Assembly: GCA_019448385.1 (NCBI GenBank)
Contig: JAGTXO010000013.1
Span: 744,001 to 808,000, forward strand
Reading direction: 5' to 3'
DNA from: Diacronema lutheri
Lineage: Eukaryota; Haptophyta; Pavlovophyceae; Pavlovales; Pavlovaceae
DNA: 64,000 nt
The translations under genes were made by a program, and so were the position numbers. Shown one piece after another: positions 47,933 to 58,300 of the stretch. Position 1 is the stretch's first letter. The number at the start of each line of letters is the position of its first letter. The notes under the pieces were generated by a model. The model saw only the letters and a program-made list of their open reading frames with translations, made no database searches and was not told the DNA's origin.

Positions 47933-48086
47933 AGCCGCCGGATGCATACCGTGCGTTCATAGGGCCGTGGGGCAACGAAACATAGACATGCGGGCCCACC
48001 TCAGCCCGCGACCAGCACTGCGACCCAAGCACCGGCCAACCGCTCGGCCGCGCCGCCACGCCTGCCGTGCGCGCGCCGCGCGGCTG

Positions 48087-49965
48087 TCACGCGTCACCGA
48101 CTGTGTCCGCCATCTGCGCCATCGGGTCGTCCGCGCGCCGCTTGCGCATGTAGTAGGCCTCCATGTCCTCGGCGGTGACCGAGTCCGCGGCCATCGAGTT
48201 GTAGCCGCGCTTCGTGCCGCCCTGCGCGCCACCTCCGCCGGTGCCGGCGCCGCCGCCACCGCCGTCCGCGAGCTCCTGCCTCTCGCGCTCGCGCGCGAGC
48301 GCCGCCTGCAGCCTCGCGCCGTCGAGCTCAGCGCTCGCAAGGCCCTCGCCGATGCCGTACAGCGTGCGCGTCGGCACGCGCGCCGCGCGCTCGGCGCGCG
48401 CCGCGCGCGCGGCCGCCTCGTCGTCCGCCGCCGGCGCGCCGTCGTCCGCGCCCGCGCGCTCGCTCGCGAGAATTTCGGCGCGGGTCGGCCCGCCCATCCC
48501 GGCGGCGACGGTCTTGGCCGCGATCTCGCGCGCGCGCCGGCCGGCCTCGCCCGTGGAGTAGGAGTGCTTGAGCGTCGAGCCGTCGTCGGCGTAGCCCCAG
48601 CGCAGCGTGGCTCGGTCGAAGAAGGAGCCCCACACCGCCGTGTGGTTCGCGTGGAGCACGTCCTCCGCGTAGCGCGAGCGCACGACCTTGGCCTCCGCAG
48701 CCGCGCCACCCTCCCTGTCGCGCATCCGTCCGGAGCGGTCGTACTCGGTGTAGTTCTCCGACTGTGCAAGGAGGAGGCGCGGATCGACGGGCTGCAGGTG
48801 CTTCTCGCCTCCGTACTTGTCGAGCACGGCCGTCTGCTTACTCGCGGCGAGCGCGGCCTTCTTCTCGCGGAAGAGCTTGTTCATCATCTCGACCTGCGTC
48901 GGCTCGGCGTTGAGGTGCAGCTCCTGCCCCTTCTCGTACGCGGCGGAGGTGAACTGCTGCAGCTCGAAAAGCTCGAGCGTCTGCCCTCGGTGCCGCACAA
49001 AGTTGTCGCCGACGAACGCGCCGCCCGCGTCCGCGTCATCCGCGGTTCCCATCGGCTGGTCCGGCCGAGGGTTGTCGCGCATCGCCCGCGTCTTCGGGTC
49101 GTAGTAGGCTGAGTTGGTGTCGAGGTTGAGCAGATATTTGGCCGTGTCCTCGCGAATGCGCAGGTTACGCACCGACATCTTGTGCGCGCCCTGGCGCGTG
49201 CCGCCGCCCTCGCGCGCGGCGACGACCTCCTCGTCCTCGCGTACGCGCAGCCCGTCATCGTCCTGCTCCTCGCGGGCGCGCGCGTCGCCGCCGCCATCGG
49301 CGGCGTTGGCGGCGTCGGCGGCGTCGAGCTCGGCGAGCTTCTGCGTGTGCACGTGCGCGCGCCGCGCCTCCTCCTCCGCCTTGAACTTGACGGCGACGAG
49401 CGCCTCGTGCTGCCCGAGGTCAAAACCGGCGAAGCGGTCGCGCTTGCCATCATACTTGAGCTTGAGGTCGCGCGCGAGGTGCTCGTCGGGCCGGATGTCG
49501 GCGTTGGTCCACTTGGCGCCTTTCACGCGCGGCCGATCGAGGCAGTCCTGCAGCGCGTGCGTCAGCGCGCCGCAGTTTGGGCACGCGCCCTTGCGGAACT
49601 TGGTCGCCGTCGGCCCCGCCTTCTGGCCGCGCACGTACCACTGGTCGAGGCCGGCGGTCTGCTCGGCGGGGCGAGAGTTCTTCTGATGCTTGAGGCCGGG
49701 CGCCGCCTGGTTGAGGTACCACGGTGCCTTGGCCATGAACTCGGGGATGTGCGGGTTGATCTCGCGCCCCTGCGGCGTCGGGGCGCACGCACGCGGCGCT
49801 CAGTCATGGCCGGCGACGAGCGCGGGTGGCGAGCGGACGGCGACAGCGCGCGCGCACCTCCTCGTCAAGCTCGGCGGGCAGCGTGCCCGCCTTGCGCGCC
49901 TCATCGAGCTCGCGCTGCTTCTTGTGGTCCGTGCGCGACAAGAATTGGCCTGTGGAGGACGCCAT
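48087..49965 (-). CDS. SLU7: Pre-mRNA splicing factor SLU7
   Basis: Second-step splicing factor involved in 3' splice-site choice in the spliceosome; 596 aa. Exons 49858-49965 and 48087-49769 (intron 49770-49857, 88 nt, phase 0). The join gives KQRELDEARKAGTLPAELDE then EGREINPHIPEFMAKAPWYL, the conserved SLU7 N-terminus. The CCHC zinc knuckle is CPNCGALTHALQDC. Later blocks include DLKLKYDGKRDRFAGFD, NLRIREDTAKYLLNLDTNSA with YYDPKTRAMRDNP, and EDVLHANHTAVWGSFF. The C-terminal Gly-rich tract and the end SMAADSVTAEDMEAYYMRKR are also normal for the family. A Glu/Asp/Arg-rich insertion with Ala/Asp repeats sits at residues 150-190. Confidence 0.96.
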
Positions 49966-50364
49966 CGCGGCCGCCCTCCAGGGAACAGGCTGCCGTCGTC
50001 GTTTTGGCAAAAGCCAAAAACGATGCCCACTCGTTGTTTCCGTCCGTGCAGGTGGCACGACGAAGCGTGGAAGCACACTCCGCCCGAGGCGATTACCTGC
50101 ACGGCGACCGCGAGCACAGGCGATCCCGCCCGATCAGGCTTGGCAAGGCGATCGCGTGTCTTTGAGTGGATTCGCTGCTTCAAAGCTGCCTCAAATCGGC
50201 CGATTTGCTCGGCGGCAATAAAGGTGCATTCACGTCCGCGGCAGCGGCGCCAACTGGGGTGCGCTACCACCAGTCGAAGCTCACAGACCTTCACGCTGAA
50301 CAATCGGCTGCGCGCCAGCGGCGCCCCGTCCAAAGCGCGCCTCGTGCAGGAAAGCGTAAGACGT

Positions 50365-50402
<38 letters not shown>

Positions 50403-50546
50403 GGGGCTCATACTGAACTAGCAGATCCGCTGCAAGGGTAGGCTTTGTCCTCGCGCCCGTACGAGTATCCCGTCTGGGCGCGGCGGACGGTTGCGTCGTC
50501 AAAGTTCATGTCAGCGCACGGCTCCAGCACGTCATCCGTCGTCGCG
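49966..50546. other. Intergenic: SLU7 upstream region and G36 run
   Basis: No gene recognised. A 36-nt G run at 50366-50401 is the longest in the window. The diverged copy of an ORF tail (50421-50546) lies after it. Confidence 0.6.
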
Positions 50547-50696
50547 TCAGCCTCCGTACGGGACGAGCAGATCGGCTGCGAGGGTGGAGGCTTCGTCCCC
50601 GCGCCCGTACGGGTCTCCCGTCTGGGCGCGGCAGACGGTTGCGTCGACAAAGTTCATGTCAGCACACGGGTTCAGCACGCCATCCGTCGTCGCGTA
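50421..50696 (-). repeat. Tandem duplication, about 127 bp with 147-bp spacing
   Basis: 50421-50546 and 50568-50696 are diverged copies sharing TCGTCGCG ends and coding PCADMNF-DATV-RAQTG on the minus strand. Differences include synonymous and non-synonymous changes. Confidence 0.8.
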
Positions 50697-50939
50697 CAAC
50701 TCGGCGAGGGGGACCATGTTGCCAAACAGGTTAATGAACGTCGAGCTGCCCACGAACGCCGCCGCGTCACCATATTGCGCGGTCTTGAGCGAGCCCTCGG
50801 GCGACGGCGCCCAATCGTAGCCATAGTCTAAGCTGTAGTTCACACCCGCGGACATGCCCGCGTCTTCGTCGCCGAGGAAGTAGTAGGAGTCCTCCATCTT
50901 GCCCAGGTCAGGCTTCTGTCGGAGGAAAGGTGTGCCCAT
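50547..50939 (-). CDS. Unrecognised ORF, possibly a gene fragment
   Basis: 130 aa from the ATG at 50939, or an exon starting after a CCGACAG at about 50919. The sequence KMEDSYYFLGDEDAGMSAGV, then NYSLDYGYDWAPSPEGSLKT and GSSTFINLFGNMVPLAELYA, is rich in Tyr, Asp and Phe and unlike GC-driven random ORFs, so it is probably real coding sequence. I do not recognise the family. The final 40 residues are duplicated downstream (50421-50546) in a diverged copy without a long upstream frame, which suggests an old tandem duplication or a decaying gene. Confidence 0.4.
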   Translation of the reverse strand: MGTPFLRQKPDLGKMEDSYYFLGDEDAGMSAGVNYSLDYGYDWAPSPEGSLKTAQYGDAAAFVGSSTFINLFGNMVPLAELYATTDGVLNPCADMNFVDATVCRAQTGDPYGRGDEASTLAADLLVPYGG

Positions 50940-52109
50940 CGCGCGCGCACACCCGCGCCGCCGCGCCGCAGCCGCGCCGCCCCGCCACGCGCCAATCGTG
51001 AGCGCGCCCAAAGCTGCACACCGGCCGCCACGATGGGCGCGCTCGGTTTTTCACTTTTTCTCGCTTTTTGTCTGCAGTCACACTCCAGTCTCCAGCCCGT
51101 CGACCTCGTCGGTTTTGAGCTGCTGGGGGGGGCAAGCGTGAGCGCGGTCCCCAAATCCGCGGGGTCCGGCAAAACCTATCGACGCCCGTGGCGGACTTGG
51201 TGATCAGACGATTGTCGCTTCATTCACGGTCTGGCGCCAACAGTGCGAGGCCCAACTCGTGAGGACATACGAAAACTATGCGGCCTGGGGGGGGGGGGGG
51301 GGGGGGGGGGATGACGCCGCACGGGAGTTGGGGAGGCGGGCGCGTGACTTGGTGAGTCCCCCCACCCAGTGGGCAGGCCGCCAGCGTGTGCATTCCGGTG
51401 CGTCGGCCGCTTGGGGGGGGGGGGGGTGCTGGCGCGAGTGACAGTTGAGTGTAACGCCTGCGCGCCCATGCCGCGCGCGCCGTGGAGCAAGAGGCGCGCG
51501 CGTCGCGGCGCGCGCAATCCGTAGCAGTGCTCTGCTCGGGCTGTAGAGCATGGCGGCCAATCGGTGTCCCGGAGGACAGGGCCGACGCAAGAAACCCGAG
51601 GTGTGCAAGAGGTGTCCGAAAGGTGGGTCAAGGGTGGGTCAAGATGGACAGTGTGCGCGCATGCTGCGGAGGGGAATGAGGCGCCGCAGGGTGAGGCGTG
51701 GGCGGGGCGCAGGCATCGTACCGTTTCCCGCCCAAACGCACTCTTCCCACTTGTCGCCGCAGGGTGAGGCGTGGGCGGGGCGCAGGCATCGTACCGTTTC
51801 CCGCCCAAACGCACTCTTCCCACTTGTCGCCGCAGGGTGAGGCGTGGGCGGGGCGCAGGCATCGTACTGTTTCCCGCCCAAACACACTCTTCCCACTTGT
51901 CGCCGCAGGGTGAGGCGTGGGCGGGGCGCAGGCATCGTACCGTTTCCCGCCCAAACGCACTCTTCCCACTTGTCGCCGCAGGGTGAGGCGTGGGCGGGGC
52001 GCAGGCATCGTACCGTTTCCCGCCCAAACGCACTCTTCCCACTTGTCGCCGCAGGGTGAGGCGTGGGCGGGGCGCCAAAAAGCCCTTAGGGCGCCCCACG
52101 CTCGCGCAG
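50940..52109. other. Repeat-rich interval upstream of the ORF and downstream of NSUN2
   Basis: Contains G24 at 51287-51310, G14 at 51413-51426 and a 73-bp minisatellite (51681-52075), followed by GGGCGCC...GGCGCC near 52070-52096. Long frames on both strands are by-products of the repeat. No gene recognised. Confidence 0.6.
51681..52075. repeat. 73-bp minisatellite, about 5.4 units
   Basis: Unit starts CGCCGCAGGGTGAGGCGTGG, includes CATCGTACCGTTTCCCGCCC and ends CTCTTCCCACTTGT. The units are almost identical; one carries TACTGTTTC and CACACTC variants. 73 is not a multiple of 3, so open frames overlap from unit to unit. Confidence 0.95.
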
Positions 52110-55100
52110 TCAACGTCCTCCGCGCTCCGCGCGCTTCCGGCCAGCGCACGCCGCCTCCGCACGAGGCTTGTCCTCTCGTGCGCGTGCGCGCTTCCCCTTC
52201 GTATCCAGCGAGTGAGCATGGCTTTGCCCCTCAGATGCTCCGCGTGCGCTGCCCTTGCGCTGAGCGTGCGCGCTCGCGTTGCCACTCAGCCCGCTCGCCT
52301 TCGCCCCGCGCCCGCCCTCGTCGCCCTTGACGCGTGTGCGCGCCTGTAGCACAGCCCTCTTGCGCTGCAGCTGCGCGTGGAGCGCACGCACGCGCTCGGC
52401 GTAGGAGGAGCGAAGCTGCGCGTCTGCCGCCACTTGTTCGCTCAGCAACAGCTCGGCGCCTTCGGTGCCATTGGCTCCTTCCATGCCGGACTCAGCGCCG
52501 TGTCCGAGCGTGCAGTCGAGAAAGCATGGCAGCAGCATGGCCGACGAATGCGAACACCGACGGGGAGTGACCGGTGCATCGCCAACGGCCGAAACGAGCA
52601 GAGGGCCAGTCCACCATGCCGCGCCTCCCGCGCTGCCGCCGCCCGCGCCGGCGCCGTCTCGCGGCGCGCACAGGACGTCGAGCGCAGCCGCTGTGCGAGC
52701 GCTCAGCGCCTCCGTGCTCAGCCTGCCCACTTTTAAAAGCGCCCAGAGCTCCGACGTGCGCAGCGCGAGCCGGCGCAGCGCGCAGCCGCCGCCGAGCGCC
52801 GCTCTGCCCTGCAGCTCGGGCAGCGCGCACACCAGCACGTCGTACCGCCAGCGCGCGCCCGCGGCCGTGCCGACCGGCCGGCCGGCCGCGCAGTCGCCGT
52901 CGGTGCGGAGCGCAAAGGCCTTCGGCCCGGCGTGCACGACGTGCAGCGCGCACGGCTCGAGCCCGGCCGAGGCGAGCACGGCTGCGGGCGGCGCAAGGTG
53001 CAGGTGCGCCGGCGGGCCTCCGCACGCCGTCGCGCCTGCGCGCGCCGGTGGGCCAGCGCGTTCGGCGCGCGGGGTGTGCGCGCTTCCCCACAGGTCATGG
53101 ATCAGAGCGGGCGGCTGGCAAACGTCGCTGCCCTCGGGCGCCATCAGAGCAAAGCCGCACGCCGCGTGCAGGGCAGCGCCGCTCAGCCCGGCGGCAATTG
53201 CGAGCGGCAGCGCAGGGACGAGGCGCGCTGGCGCCGCAACGCCGCCGGTGCGCACGCCGGACACGCGCCCACCCGGCCCACCGGACACGCGCGCCGTCAC
53301 GGCCGGACCAACGGCCGGCCAAGGTGTGGCAGGCGCTGGCGACTGTGCTGGTTCGCTCGCTCGGTTGACGGTGAAGAGCGCGAGGAAAAAGCCGCCGCCA
53401 CCCGAGCTGTGCGGCAGCAGCCGCGCGCACTTGCCAAGTTCAAAATCGGCGGCGCACGTTGCATCGCGCGACCCGCTGGCGTGTGTGGCACGGCATGGCT
53501 GCGGGGGCCAGAGTGTTGGCGCGAGCCCGTACGCAGCGCCATCCGCCGCGGAGGGGAGCCAGCGCAGCGCCGCCGCCTCATCATCGTCAGAGCAATCGCC
53601 TCCGCATCCCCCGCCCCCGCCTCTACCTCCGCCTCCGCCTCCCCCTTCGCATCCCCCGCCCCCGCCAGCAGCGAGCACGGCGACTCGCCACGAGGCCAGC
53701 CCACGGGAGCAGCCAACGCCCCGCGAGCTGAGCTGCGCGTACGCGTCCTGGAGCGACACGCCAGCAGGTGCGCGGCCGTTGGCAGGTGCACGTGCACTGG
53801 CGGCAGGCCCCGCCACGGCCGCGTCGCGAGCACCGGCCGTGCCGCCTCCAAGCGGCGCACGGCGCACCTGCGTATGCGCACCGGCCGCTCGTGACTCCGC
53901 AAGCGCCGCCGCGACGACGGCCTCATCCTCGGCCGGGTTGAGCGAGCATGTCGAATAGACGACACGTCCGCCGCGTGCGCTCGCGAGGTGCAGCGCTCTG
54001 CGCAGGATCTGCAGCTGAGTCGCGTGTAGCGCGCTCCCAACCGCCGGCGACCAGTCCGTTACAGCGCGCCTGTCCTTGCGCGAGGTGCCATCGCCCGAGC
54101 ACGGCACATCCGCGAGCACGCAGTCAAAGCCGACGCCGTCGCACACGCCGAGTGTCGACTCGCCGCGCTGCGGTGCGGACAAATTTTTTTGAGCGAGGCC
54201 AGGCTTTTGCTCGCCTGGCGGGCTGAGCTCGTCGCCCGCCGTACGGAACGATGGCGTCGGAAAATCCTGAGCGAGGCCGCAGCTCAGCATCAGCGCGGCG
54301 CCTGCTGCGCCATCGGCTCGGCCGCCGTGGCGTGAAAGCGCCTCGGCAAGCGCGGCGACGCGCAGCGGGTGCGCGTCGTTGGCCACAAGTAGCGACGCGC
54401 CGCGCGCCGCGTCGCGGCCGCATGCGTTCTGCACGTCGCTGCCGTCCAAGCCCGCGCGCTCCTCGCCTGGTCTCTCGTTGCCGGCGGCGATGTCAGCGCT
54501 GCCGTCCAAGCCCGCGCGCTCCTCGCCCGGTCCCTCGTTGCCGGCGGCGATGTCAGCGCTGGCGCGCTGCGCAGGGAAGGGCGCGCCAAGCGCCTCAAGC
54601 AGCTGCATCGTCTTCGAGCCCGGCGCCGCGCATAGGTCGACGACGCGCTCGCCCGGCCGCGGCGCGAGGAGGAGGACTGGGAGCATGGACACCGCCTCCT
54701 GCCGGCAGAGCACGCCACGCGCCGAGCAGGCGAGCAGCTCATGCTTGGCGGCAGCGCGCGCGTCGGGCGAGAGCTCGTGCAGCGCAAGCTCCCAGCCCGC
54801 GCGGTCGGGCAGCCACGTTAGCTCGCGCGCGCCGAGCCGGCACAGCGCGCGCTCGGCGCGTTCGCGCTCGGCGGCGGGAGCGCGCGGGTGGAAGCGGAAT
54901 GCGGCGGGGAGCGGCTCGTGGATCGCGCGCGCAAAGCGGGCAAATTCGGCCGAATCGTCGAGGCCAAGGCCTGGCTGCGCGCGGTAGTATGCGCAGAAGA
55001 GCGACTCGCCGATCCCCAGCTTGCGCCAGACGAGCGCCTCGGCGCGCGGCCGCTTGCGCGCGTGCTGCAGTGGGTTGAGACGTGCGCGCGCCGCGCCGCC

Positions 55101-55244
55101 CGCGCCGCCGCGCGCCACGACAGGCCCGGAAGTGCCACCGTGCAGCACCACGGGTGCCACCACCGGGACCACCTCAAAGCTGCTGTGCCGTGCGGACTGT
55201 TGTCGCGGCTCGTGACGCACCCGACGCTTGCCGGCGACGGCCAT
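52110..55244 (-). CDS. NSUN2/Trm4-type RNA (cytosine-5) methyltransferase
   Basis: 1044 aa from the ATG at 55244, single exon. SAM-dependent m5C methyltransferase of tRNA and other RNAs, nuclear/nucleolar. The N-terminus has LGIGESLFCAYYRAQPGLGL-like TRM4 spacing. SAM motif I is RVVDLCAAPGSKTMQLLE, motif IV is VLADVPCSGDGTSRKDRR (Cys that releases product), and motif VI is VVYSTCSLNPAEDEAVVAAA (catalytic Cys). An insertion between motifs I and IV contains a 20-aa tandem duplication (SADIAAGNEGPGEERAGLDG, 54438-54557). A Gly/Cys-rich tract follows (53590-53690). The C-terminal half keeps PUA-like strands (KAFALRTDGD, LWALLKVGRLSTEALS) and ends in a basic tail. It is longer than the usual 700-800 aa through insertions. 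Confidence 0.92.
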   Translation of the reverse strand: MAVAGKRRVRHEPRQQSARHSSFEVVPVVAPVVLHGGTSGPVVARGGAGGAARARLNPLQHARKRPRAEALVWRKLGIGESLFCAYYRAQPGLGLDDSAEFARFARAIHEPLPAAFRFHPRAPAAERERAERALCRLGARELTWLPDRAGWELALHELSPDARAAAKHELLACSARGVLCRQEAVSMLPVLLLAPRPGERVVDLCAAPGSKTMQLLEALGAPFPAQRASADIAAGNEGPGEERAGLDGSADIAAGNERPGEERAGLDGSDVQNACGRDAARGASLLVANDAHPLRVAALAEALSRHGGRADGAAGAALMLSCGLAQDFPTPSFRTAGDELSPPGEQKPGLAQKNLSAPQRGESTLGVCDGVGFDCVLADVPCSGDGTSRKDRRAVTDWSPAVGSALHATQLQILRRALHLASARGGRVVYSTCSLNPAEDEAVVAAALAESRAAGAHTQVRRAPLGGGTAGARDAAVAGPAASARAPANGRAPAGVSLQDAYAQLSSRGVGCSRGLASWRVAVLAAGGGGGCEGGGGGGGRGGGGGCGGDCSDDDEAAALRWLPSAADGAAYGLAPTLWPPQPCRATHASGSRDATCAADFELGKCARLLPHSSGGGGFFLALFTVNRASEPAQSPAPATPWPAVGPAVTARVSGGPGGRVSGVRTGGVAAPARLVPALPLAIAAGLSGAALHAACGFALMAPEGSDVCQPPALIHDLWGSAHTPRAERAGPPARAGATACGGPPAHLHLAPPAAVLASAGLEPCALHVVHAGPKAFALRTDGDCAAGRPVGTAAGARWRYDVLVCALPELQGRAALGGGCALRRLALRTSELWALLKVGRLSTEALSARTAAALDVLCAPRDGAGAGGGSAGGAAWWTGPLLVSAVGDAPVTPRRCSHSSAMLLPCFLDCTLGHGAESGMEGANGTEGAELLLSEQVAADAQLRSSYAERVRALHAQLQRKRAVLQARTRVKGDEGGRGAKASGLSGNASAHAQRKGSARGASEGQSHAHSLDTKGKRARAREDKPRAEAACAGRKRAERGGR
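54438..54557 (-). repeat. 60-bp tandem duplication in the NSUN2-type gene
   Basis: Two copies of a 60-bp unit beginning GCTGCCGTCCAAGCCCGCGC (plus strand), with three or so differences. Coding phase is preserved. Confidence 0.9.
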
Positions 55245-55380
55245 CGCCACGAGGCAAGACGAGGAAGTCGACCCGCACGTTTTCGGTTTCGCGTTTCAAG
55301 CGGTTTCATTCCTCTTGGGAAGGGCTGGGGCAAGGAACTCGTGTGGTCGGCGCGTGTGCGCCGCCAACGCCTTGGGACGC

Positions 55381-58300
55381 ATGGCGTCGCCATTCCCGGT
55401 GCTCATCTCCGCCAACCGGTGCCCGGACACCAAGAAGCTCAAGATGATTTGCCGTTGCAACGCGTGCAGGGGCACCCCGGATGGCGTTTACGGCACGGCC
55501 GAGCAGCAGGAGCAGGCGGCGGCCAACGCGCGCGCCCTTCGGGATGCGGAGCTTCACGACATGTCTCGACGTCCACGCGGTCTCACCGGTGACTTTGAGC
55601 GCGTTGTAGTGCAACAACCCGGCACTGAGCGTGCAGCGCCTGCACCTGGCCCGCTGCTGCCTGCGCCTCCGAGCGCCGCGCGTGTGCGCCCCGCCTACCA
55701 GGTTGCGGCAGGCTCGCCAAGTTCACCTGCCGCAGCGGTGAATGGCGCGGATCAAGCGCGCGCAAGGCTAGGCGCACTTCCGCCTCCTCCCGAACTGCCT
55801 ACGCGCATACCTGTCGCATCGGCTGCGGCAGTGCCGGGCGCGTCTGAGCCGCGCTCTGCGCCGGACACGCCGGCGTGCGCGCCCGAGCCCACGGCGCGCG
55901 CGCCTGCCGCGCCAGCCGCGGCAGTGCCGGGCGCGTCTGAGCCGCGCTCTGCGCCGGACACGCCGACGCGCGCGCCCGAGCCCACAGCGCGCGCGTTTGC
56001 CGCGCCAGCCGCGGCAGTGCAGGGCGCGTCAGAACCGCGATCGGTGCCGGACACGCCGACGCGCGCGCCCGAGCCCACGGCGCGCGCGTTTGCCGCGCCA
56101 GCCGCGGCAGTGCAGGGCGCGTCAGAACCGCGTTCGGTGCCGGACACGCCGACGCGCGCGCCCGAGCCCACGGCGCGCGCACCTGCCCTTCGAGGGTCAG
56201 GCGATTTGCCCGGCGTGGATGACGGTGAGACGACGCTCCTGCGCGAGCTGGTGACGCGCGGGATGACAACCACGATCGCCTTCTCGCCCGACGGCCTCAC
56301 CCTCGCCACGGCGAGCCACCACTCATCCGCCAAACTGTGGGACGTGCTGAGCGGCGCGCAGCTCAAGAACCTGAATTCGCACGGCGGCGAGGTCCACGCG
56401 CTCGCCTTCTCGGCCGATGGCGCGCTGCTCCTCACGGCGAGCGACGATAAGACGGGTGCGCGCGCGCCGCTCTATGCCCTTCGCGCCGCCTCGCGAACCA
56501 CGCCTCGTGCCAGCATGGCCGCCGGCCCAGTCCCCGCGCCGCCTCTGCGCGTGCCCGGCGCCGCACCATTGCCGCAACCGCGCGCGCCCCTCACGCGCGC
56601 GCGCGCGCGCGCTCGCATTCGCAGCCAAGCTTTGGGATGTGAGCAGCGGCAAGGCGGTGCTCACGCTGCCGCCGAGCCAGGCGCCGCTCACGTGCGCCGC
56701 GCTCTCGCCGCGCTTCGCGACGCGCCCCCTGTGCATGCGCGCGGACCTCTCGTTGCCGCCCGTGATGAGCGCGCACGAGGCCGAGGTCTCCTTCATCTTG
56801 ACCGGCTCGGTGGATGGGACGGCCAAGATCTGGGCGACGAAAGCGTCGCAGGCCACCGCGGTGATCGGCTACAGAGTCCCGCAGTGGGAGGCGCGTGCAA
56901 CGCTCAGCGCACACGCGGGTGCGATCAGATGCTGTGCTCTCGCGGTCCAAGGGGACGTGGCCGCGACTGGCTCGGACGACGGCACGGCGCGCCTCTGGCA
57001 GACGAGCAGCGGCGTGGCGCTCGGTGTGATCGGGCTCGGGCACACTGGCGGCGTACACTGCGTCGGTTTCACCCTCAGCCCGGCCGTGGACGGCGCACCG
57101 TATGGCGACGAGCTGCTCCTGACCGCAGGCGCGGACGGCTGCGTTCGGCTGCACGAGAGAAATGGCTTGGCAGTGACCACGCAGGTTGCCGAGCTGCGCT
57201 GCATGGGCGAGGCGTGCGCGCAGCTCGACGCGCTGGCGGCCGGCGCCTTCGGCGAAGCAGGCGCGGGCGCAGGCACGCCGTCGCCATCACCTGTCGGTGC
57301 TGGCGTGCTTGGCGTGCGACACGCCGCCTTCTCAGCCAATGGCCGCCTCCTCGTCACCGTCGCAGCGGGCGGCGTCGAGGCGTGGGATGTGCCTGCCCGT
57401 GCGCTCATTGCACAGCTCGAACTGCCTGCGCACCGCATGCGCCGGGTGGGCTCGCACAGTACGTGCACGTGTGCACCCACGCCGGCCACAGTGCTCGGCT
57501 CAGCGCTTGGCAGCGGCGGCTCGGCAAGCGAGGGCATGGCAATGTCGGCGGCATCGTCGCCTTCGTTTTCCTGCCACCTGCACGCATCCGCTCAGGCGGC
57601 GCTCGCCGCCGAGGAGAAGGTGGAGGGCATCACGCGCCCTTCCGAGGTGAAGGCGATGGTGGCGGCCAAGGCGGCGGCCGGCGCGTCGCCCAACACCCGC
57701 GCCGAGCCCGCGCTCGTGCCGCTCGCGGCCAACCGCGGCGAGGTGTGGGCGTGCGCGCTCGCGGAGCCTCCGTGGCCAAGCGGCAAGCGCATTCTCGTGC
57801 TTGCGCTCGCGCGCGGCGAGGTGTGCGAATTGCGCGAGCTGAGTGGCGTGTTGCTTGGCAGCGCGCTCTCACGGCCACGGCCAGCGCTCCGGCCAGGCCC
57901 GACGGCGGTGGCGCCTCAGCAGCCCCAGCTGCTGCAGCCCCTGCCGTTGCGCGCGGTCGAGCAGCCGACGACGCTCGCGGCTGAGCGCACGCTCGGGCGG
58001 TGGGCCACGAACGCTGCGCTGCCCGACGTGCGCGCGGCCGTGAGGGTGGCTTCACCGGCGGCTGAGGCGGGAGCCGGCGATGCACCAGCGCTCACGCCAG
58101 CCGACGCTGCCTTCCTCGCGACCCTCGCGGCGGTGCAAAGCGGCGCGCCCTCGTCCACGCCGGGCGGCGATTGGCGCGCGGTCGGCGATGGCGGCGATGG
58201 CGGCGATGGCGGCGATGGCGGCGATGGCGGCGATGGCGGCGATGGCGCGTCGGTCGCTGACTCGACGGCGACGGAGCGCACGCGCGCGGCCGTGCGCGCG

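Noticed and set aside
51681-52075. CRISPR-like array or tRNA cluster in the 73-bp repeat
   Set aside because: No unique spacers and no cloverleaf; it is a simple minisatellite.
52465-53958. Plus-strand 497-aa frame opposite the NSUN2-type gene
   Set aside because: Overlaps a clearly conserved enzyme on the other strand and shows only low-complexity sequence.
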